Shown one piece after another: positions 31,247 to 34,862 of a stretch of DNA of 34,862 nucleotides; position 1 is the stretch's first letter, and every line of letters begins with the position of its first letter. The notes beneath the pieces are model-generated. The model was not told the DNA's origin. It did no database searches and saw only the letters and a program-made list of their open reading frames with translations. This DNA comes from an uncultured Clostridia bacterium (GTDB lineage Bacteria > Bacillota > Clostridia > Oscillospirales > CAG-272). Where the stretch lies: assembly GCA_937884385.1 (NCBI GenBank), contig CALGCW010000344.1, forward strand, positions 1-34,862, given 5' to 3'. A program made the position numbers and the translations under genes.

Positions 31247-31969
31247 ATGCCAAACATAGAGATTAAACGCCTATGCGTTACATACCAAAACAAAAAAAAA
31301 GAGGTTCTTGCTTTAGCTGAATTATCAACCTCGTTTGTGGATAAATCCTTTAACGTTATAGTTGGTCAATCCGGATGCGGAAAAACCACTTTGTTACGAT
31401 GTATAGCCGGAATGATAGATTATGAAGGTCATATTTATTTTGACGATATTGATTCTATGAGTATATCTCCTCAACACAAAAATATCGCTTTTGTATCTCA
31501 ACAATACGTTTTATATCCAACCATGACCATTTTTGACAATATTGCGTTCCCTTTAAAAAACGCAAAGTTACCACCCAAGGATATTATAAAACGTGTTTAT
31601 GATGTTGCCGATATATTCAATCTAACAGACCTTTTAACCCGAAAGCCCAAACAACTATCAGGGGGACAACAGCAAAGGGTTGCAATTGCTCGTGCATTGG
31701 TGAAAAATCCTTCCATATGCCTTTTGGACGAACCGCTTTCAAACATTGATGCCCCGGAGCGCTCAAGAGAGCGTCAAATAATTAAAGAATCATTAACAAA
31801 ATCGGGGAGCACGATAATATATGTAACTCACGATATGCGTGAAGCTATGGTATTAGCAGATAATTTAATTGTTATGGACGAAGGTCAAATTATTGCTTGT
31901 GGAAAGCCTTTAGAAGTATACGAGTCAAATAATCCACAGGTTAATGCATTGTTTAAAGCAATGGAATAA
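31247..31969 (+). CDS. Short MalK/PotA-like ABC ATPase lacking the C-terminal regulatory domain
   Basis: 240-aa ATP-hydrolysing subunit. Walker A GQSGCGKTT (40-48), Q-loop FVSQQ (82-86), signature LSGGQQQR (137-144), Walker B ICLLDE (157-162), H-loop VTHD (H195). Sequence is of the sugar/polyamine importer type (SNIDAP D-loop, DEGQIIACGKPLEVY). These usually run to 350-370 residues with a TOBE-type regulatory domain; this protein stops right after the nucleotide-binding domain. A TTG 12 nt upstream is in frame, but ATG 31247 has the better-placed GGGAG. It may energise the CUT1 permeases encoded 13 kb away, which lack a local ATPase (inference). Confidence 0.85.
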   Translation: MPNIEIKRLCVTYQNKKKEVLALAELSTSFVDKSFNVIVGQSGCGKTTLLRCIAGMIDYEGHIYFDDIDSMSISPQHKNIAFVSQQYVLYPTMTIFDNIAFPLKNAKLPPKDIIKRVYDVADIFNLTDLLTRKPKQLSGGQQQRVAIARALVKNPSICLLDEPLSNIDAPERSRERQIIKESLTKSGSTIIYVTHDMREAMVLADNLIVMDEGQIIACGKPLEVYESNNPQVNALFKAME

Positions 31970-31995
31970 TCATCAATCAAGGAATAGAGATTAAT

Positions 31996-32817
31996 ATGAA
32001 AAAACAAAAAAAATCAAAAAAAGATTGTAACAGAAGCAATCTGCCGCACAATAGGTTTGAAGTCTTTTTCGACTGTATTAAGCAAAGATATGACGTATTA
32101 GCACTTTGCGGTATATTAATTTTAATATCATCGATTCCCTTTGTAGCAATAAAGATTTTTTCTATAATGGCCATACAAAATATAGACTCAAATGAAATCT
32201 CACAGTTTTTGACTATATCTTCACTAATTGAGATCCCTCTGACACTTTTAATTGCAGTCGCCATTTCAGGTTGTGTAAGAGTTATTAAAAAGCTAATTTG
32301 GGCAGAACCAATTATCTTTTGGTTTGATTTCAAAGAAGGAGTAAAGCAAAATTACAAGTCCTATATAGCTACAACTGCAATTTTAAGTGTTCTGAACTAT
32401 TTAAATTCACTAACTTTTGCTACTTTGGATTCATCATTAATAAATAGAATTCCAAGCTTAATTTTTATTACTATAATTGTGCCTATATCACTATATACTT
32501 ACAGCCAATCTGCAGTATATAACGAAAAATATTCAAAACTTTTATCTAATGGCTTGCTGATTTATATAAAAACTGTTCCAATCTCACTTCTCTTTTCTTT
32601 ACTACTCTCATCGGTACAGTTAATTGTATATATCCCCATTGTTTCATATCAAATTATTGCTTGGACATTGGTTTTCTTTTTCCTTTGCCCAATGTATATG
32701 ATGGCATGGTTGCTGTATTCCTTTAATAAATTTGATAAGCTGATTAACCAGTACCAATATCCGGAAATTGTCGGAAAGGGTATTTGGTCAAACGAAGATA
32801 TCGAAAACAATATATGA
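31996..32817 (+). CDS. Polytopic membrane protein, YesL/DUF624-like
   Basis: 273-aa protein with a Lys-rich cytoplasmic N-terminus (about 1-18) and five or six predicted membrane helices, near 35-60, 72-97, 117-135, 148-165, 188-210 and 217-243. The loop FWFDFKEGVKQNYKS between helices 2 and 3 and the overall helix spacing resemble YesL-type (DUF624) proteins that accompany sugar ABC transporters in Firmicutes. The match is by pattern only and the function of that family is unknown. It lies 26 nt after the ATPase gene and 14 nt before the HAD gene. Because it directly follows an ATPase, a role as its membrane partner should be considered. It has no EAA loop. Confidence 0.55.
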   Translation: MKKQKKSKKDCNRSNLPHNRFEVFFDCIKQRYDVLALCGILILISSIPFVAIKIFSIMAIQNIDSNEISQFLTISSLIEIPLTLLIAVAISGCVRVIKKLIWAEPIIFWFDFKEGVKQNYKSYIATTAILSVLNYLNSLTFATLDSSLINRIPSLIFITIIVPISLYTYSQSAVYNEKYSKLLSNGLLIYIKTVPISLLFSLLLSSVQLIVYIPIVSYQIIAWTLVFFFLCPMYMMAWLLYSFNKFDKLINQYQYPEIVGKGIWSNEDIENNI

Positions 32818-32831
32818 TTTGAGGATAATTT

Positions 32832-33821
32832 ATGATATATATTAAAGATCTTGGCACATTCAATGATGACTGTGGTCTTATAGCAATTGCTTCTTGCTCC
32901 GACGGAAATTTCAAATCCGAAGTAGATGGGGTTAAAGCAATTTATACCACACGAGATAGAAAAATAGAATTTATTTGCTTTGAAACTCACACACTTTGCT
33001 ATGTACTGTCATCTGTAGGTTACCCTGCCTACTATCCTGTAAAACCCGTCCATCCAAAGGGCAAAATTAAAGCTGTTCTTATGGACCTTGACGGAACAAG
33101 CGTTAGAAGCGAGAGCTTTTGGATGTGGATTATTGAGCTTACAACCGCGTCTCTCTTAAAAAAACCTGACTTTAAACTTGATAAATTCGATGAACCTTAT
33201 GTTTCTGGCCACTCAGTTTCAGAGCACTTGCAGTATTGCATAGATAAATATTGTCCAGAGAAAAGCTTAACAGAAGCACGCGATTTTTATTTTGAGCATA
33301 CCCATCGCGAAATGAAAAACATTATGGATGGCAATGGAAAAGAAGGCGCTTTCACTCCAAGTGAAGGTCTCAAAGAATTTCTCTATGCCCTCAAAGATAT
33401 GGATATCAAAATTGGTCTTGTTACAAGTGGTCTTTATGAAAAAGCATGGCCTGAAATTAAGTCTGCATTTGACACACTCGAAATGGGTGACCCGCTTGAT
33501 TTCTACGATTGTTCTATTTCAGCAGGATTCCCTCTTCGTAAGGGTAGCGTAGGAACACTTGGAGAGCTTTCACCCAAGCCACATCCTTGGCTCTATGCTG
33601 AAAGCGCAACGGTTGGGCTTGGTATTCCTGAAAGTGAGAGAGAACATATTCTTGGTATTGAGGATTCCGGAGCTGGTGTTTGTTCTCTTAGACTTGCCGG
33701 TTTTCCAACCATAGGATATGATGGTGGAAATATTGAAAAAAGTGGCACACTTCCCCTCTGCAATTACTTTTGCAAATCATTTGATGAAATTATTGAAATT
33801 ATAAAAGAGTTAAATAAATAA
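32832..33821 (+). CDS. HAD-superfamily sugar phosphatase/phosphoglucomutase-like hydrolase with N-terminal extension
   Basis: 329-aa cytoplasmic HAD hydrolase. Motif I MDLDGTSVRSES (84-95, nucleophile D85, acid D87), motif II LVTSG (196-200), motif III Lys in SPKPHPW (K249), motif IV GIEDSGAG (275-282). A helical cap lies between motifs I and II (about 95-190), as in the beta-phosphoglucomutase/phosphatase group. An extra ~75 residues precede the HAD core (ends near HPKGK) and look like a small alpha/beta unit of unknown purpose. SD GAGG before ATG 32832. Last gene of the ATPase operon; it may dephosphorylate or isomerise a sugar phosphate from this pathway (inference). Confidence 0.8.
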   Translation: MIYIKDLGTFNDDCGLIAIASCSDGNFKSEVDGVKAIYTTRDRKIEFICFETHTLCYVLSSVGYPAYYPVKPVHPKGKIKAVLMDLDGTSVRSESFWMWIIELTTASLLKKPDFKLDKFDEPYVSGHSVSEHLQYCIDKYCPEKSLTEARDFYFEHTHREMKNIMDGNGKEGAFTPSEGLKEFLYALKDMDIKIGLVTSGLYEKAWPEIKSAFDTLEMGDPLDFYDCSISAGFPLRKGSVGTLGELSPKPHPWLYAESATVGLGIPESEREHILGIEDSGAGVCSLRLAGFPTIGYDGGNIEKSGTLPLCNYFCKSFDEIIEIIKELNK

Positions 33822-33852
33822 AAAGACACGAGCATATTGGGGGTTTTCTGAT

Positions 33853-33960
33853 GTGAAATATATATCCAAATATTCTAAGAAGCTCAATTGGCAAACTCCT
33901 CGACAGTACAAGAAAGAAAAGCGTCTCAAAAAGGCAACCAAACAAGTGAAATATAGTACT
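33853..33960 (+). pseudogene. Possible transposase C-terminal remnant
   Basis: In frame from 33853, YISKYSKKLNWQTPRQYKK resembles the conserved tail of IS3-family transposases (a Tyr/Asn-rich run, then a Leu-Asn-x-x-TP motif and a basic end). No upstream catalytic domain or terminal inverted repeats were found. Weak, pattern-based call. Confidence 0.2.
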
Positions 33961-33988
33961 CATTTATCATTTAATACAACAATAAACC

Positions 33989-34017
33989 CCCCCGCAAATC
34001 ACACGGATTTGTGGGGG
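33989..34017. terminator. Strong hairpin with G/C-rich base
   Basis: Arms CCCCCGCAAATC (33989-34000) and GATTTGTGGGGG (34006-34017), one G-U pair, 5-nt loop ACACG. The minus-strand side is followed by TTTATTGTTG, so it is better as a minus-strand terminator although no intact minus-strand gene precedes it. It may also stop read-through from the HAD gene 168 nt upstream. Confidence 0.55.
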
Positions 34018-34166
34018 ATGATTTCGTTACATGGACTCTTTGTTTTGGGGTGCAAGTGCGTGGATTTCGCACCAAAATTCGCCCCATTTTTTGCCCCATT
34101 TTCGCATCAAAATACATAAAAGCATAGGGCGTCTTATAGACTTATTAATTATGGTTAACACTTGGA

Positions 34167-34189
34167 AAACCCTTGATATATAAGGATTT
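34167..34189. other. Recombinase-core-like inverted repeat (possible att site)
   Basis: AAACCCTT (34167-34174), 7-bp spacer GATATAT, AAGGATTT (34182-34189); arms match at 7 of 8 positions. The layout fits a tyrosine-recombinase crossover site. It sits just beyond the remnant frames in a gene-poor gap. No integrase gene is in the window. Confidence 0.3.
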
Positions 34190-34392
34190 GCGGGAATTTA
34201 AAGAGATGCGTGTAATTACGACAAAAAGCTAACCCAAGCTTCTATACCTAATTTCATAATTCTCTATATCTCCTTTATTGGACCATATTTATACATATTA
34301 ACTTATTCATTGTATCACATAACTTCTTTTTTTTCAAGTATCATTTCCCAAATTCTTATTTTTACATTCAAATATTCTTCACGTATTAGTGC

Positions 34393-34433
34393 AAAAAAGC
34401 AGGAAAGAGCAAAATGCCCTTTCCTGCTTTTTT
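34393..34433. terminator. Bidirectional terminator after the GLUG-repeat gene
   Basis: AAAAAAGCAGGAAAG (34393-34407) and CTTTCCTGCTTTTTT (34419-34433) pair perfectly over 15 nt, 11-nt loop. T-runs follow the stem on both strands. It begins 10 nt past the stop of the minus-strand GLUG-repeat gene. Confidence 0.9.
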
Positions 34434-34443
34434 ATTTAGATAG

Positions 34444-34862
34444 TTATTCAGTATATGTTAAATACTCTGCTCCGCTACCTACTACTTCGCCATCATTAGC
34501 AGTGGGCGCGGTTGCGGTTCCATAGCCGTAGCAATTTGTTGTTGTTTTGTTGATCATACCAAAGCATCCGCCAACATAGTCTGTTCCGCTGATGTTACCG
34601 TAGTTTACACAATTGGAACGTGAGCCCTTTGCATCCTTTGTAGCACCGCCGATACCGCCAACATATCCACTACCCGAGCTGGTCACGTCACCGAAGTTTA
34701 CACAATCAGTAAGCGTACCCTTAGCAAAGCCTGCGATACCGCCGATCTGATAGCTTGTTGCCATTACAGTACCGTAGTTTACGCAATTCTTTGCAAAGGT
34801 CGTTGTGTTGTTTTCAAGCCATCCAACTACACCTGCTACCTGCTGAACACCTGTTACATTTA
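34444..34862 (-). CDS. GLUG-type repeat protein, C-terminus only
   Basis: The frame is open from the window edge to the TAA at 34444, so this is the last ~139 residues of a larger protein; an internal ATG at 34764 is not the start. Repeats of the form GGIAGFAKGTLTDCVNFGDV, GGIGGATK...SNCVNYGNI and GGCFGMINKTTTNCYGYGTA match the GLUG-type beta-helix repeat, each with a CVNYG/CVNFG turn. Such tracts occur in surface-exposed adhesin-like proteins of gut bacteria. It ends without a sortase motif (...GAEYLTYTE), so anchoring, if any, lies elsewhere. It is separated from the glycan locus by the scar region and is probably unrelated to it. Confidence 0.75.
   Translation of the reverse strand, partial: NVTGVQQVAGVVGWLENNTTTFAKNCVNYGTVMATSYQIGGIAGFAKGTLTDCVNFGDVTSSGSGYVGGIGGATKDAKGSRSNCVNYGNISGTDYVGGCFGMINKTTTNCYGYGTATAPTANDGEVVGSGAEYLTYTE

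Larger units (their letters stand above)
33822..34443. other. 622-bp gene-poor region with hairpins and possible mobile-element scar
   Basis: No convincing intact gene. An 88-codon frame at 33853-34119 has no ribosome site. Its first part (KKLNWQTPRQYKKEK) loosely resembles the end of an IS3-type transposase, and its last part is a repetitive FAPKFAPFFAPF-like tail. The opposite strand over 34000-34105 reads a comparable short repetitive tail. These look like stumps from more than one insertion event. A palindromic core lies at 34167-34189 and hairpins at 33989-34017 and 34393-34433. Confidence 0.5.

Noticed and set aside
33853..34119. 88-codon plus-strand frame as a genuine gene
   Set aside because: No ribosome site at its GTG, it crosses a strong hairpin, and its tail is a low-complexity repeat; treated as remnant sequence.
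34444..34764. 106-aa stand-alone gene starting at 34764
   Set aside because: The frame is open upstream to the window edge with the same repeat (NCVNYG at about 34780), so this is the end of a longer gene.

Overview
The window looks like a chromosomal segment of an AT-rich, Gram-positive gut-type Clostridia (Oscillospirales/Lachnospirales-like). Evidence for this is the purine-rich Shine-Dalgarno sites, the many lipobox lipoproteins followed by Thr/Ser-rich spacers, the CUT1 sugar ABC transporter, InlB-type and Cys-rich surface repeats, and promoters with 17-bp spacers. It is essentially one large glycan capture, import and degradation locus. No rRNA, tRNA or CRISPR was seen.

Layout, left to right. 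(a) 1-1434, minus strand: nagB and a partial nagA (GlcNAc-6-P to Fru-6-P), with a visibly more GC-rich style than the genes beside them. (b) 1571-9748, minus strand: a cytoplasmic enzyme set made of a GH78-like protein, a divergent GH13 enzyme, two tandem SGNH esterases, a CE6/SASA-type acetylesterase and a GH2 beta-mannosidase. (c) 9892-20375, minus strand: an operon reading from solute-binding lipoprotein to two CUT1 permeases, two paralogous lipoproteins with a TIM-barrel-hydrolase look (KDEP motif) and two modular beta-sandwich lipoproteins, closed by a terminator. (d) 20376-20885: a 510-bp divergent control region. (e) 20886-25190, plus strand: a 1434-aa repetitive surface lipoprotein. 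(f) 25294-26154, minus strand: an AraC-family regulator, divergent from (g) 26331-33821, plus strand: an MFS transporter, a cytoplasmic sialidase-fold protein, a GH36 alpha-galactosidase, a short MalK-like ATPase, a polytopic membrane protein and a HAD phosphatase. (h) 33822-34443: a gene-poor scar with hairpins and a recombinase-site-like palindrome. (i) 34444-34862, minus strand: the C-terminus of a GLUG-repeat protein that runs off the window.

How it may work together (inference): surface lipoproteins bind a decorated polysaccharide, the KDEP lipoproteins may cut it outside the cell, the ABC system and/or the MFS porter import oligosaccharides, and the cytoplasmic esterases, beta-mannosidase, alpha-galactosidase, GH13, GH78-like and sialidase-fold enzymes dismantle them. 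The enzyme mix fits an O-acetylated galacto(gluco)mannan-like glycan. A host glycan is the alternative, given nagBA, the sialidase fold and the SASA-type esterase. A GACAT(T/A)T box lies 33-34 bp upstream of the -35 element of three separate promoters (binding-protein operon, giant lipoprotein, MFS operon) and is a plausible operator for the AraC regulator, which would tie the locus into one regulon.

The most novel-looking parts are the paired KDEP lipoproteins, the lipoprotein modules shared across two divergent transcription units, and a perfect 410-bp intragenic repeat whose recombination would delete the Cys-rich repeat block in frame.
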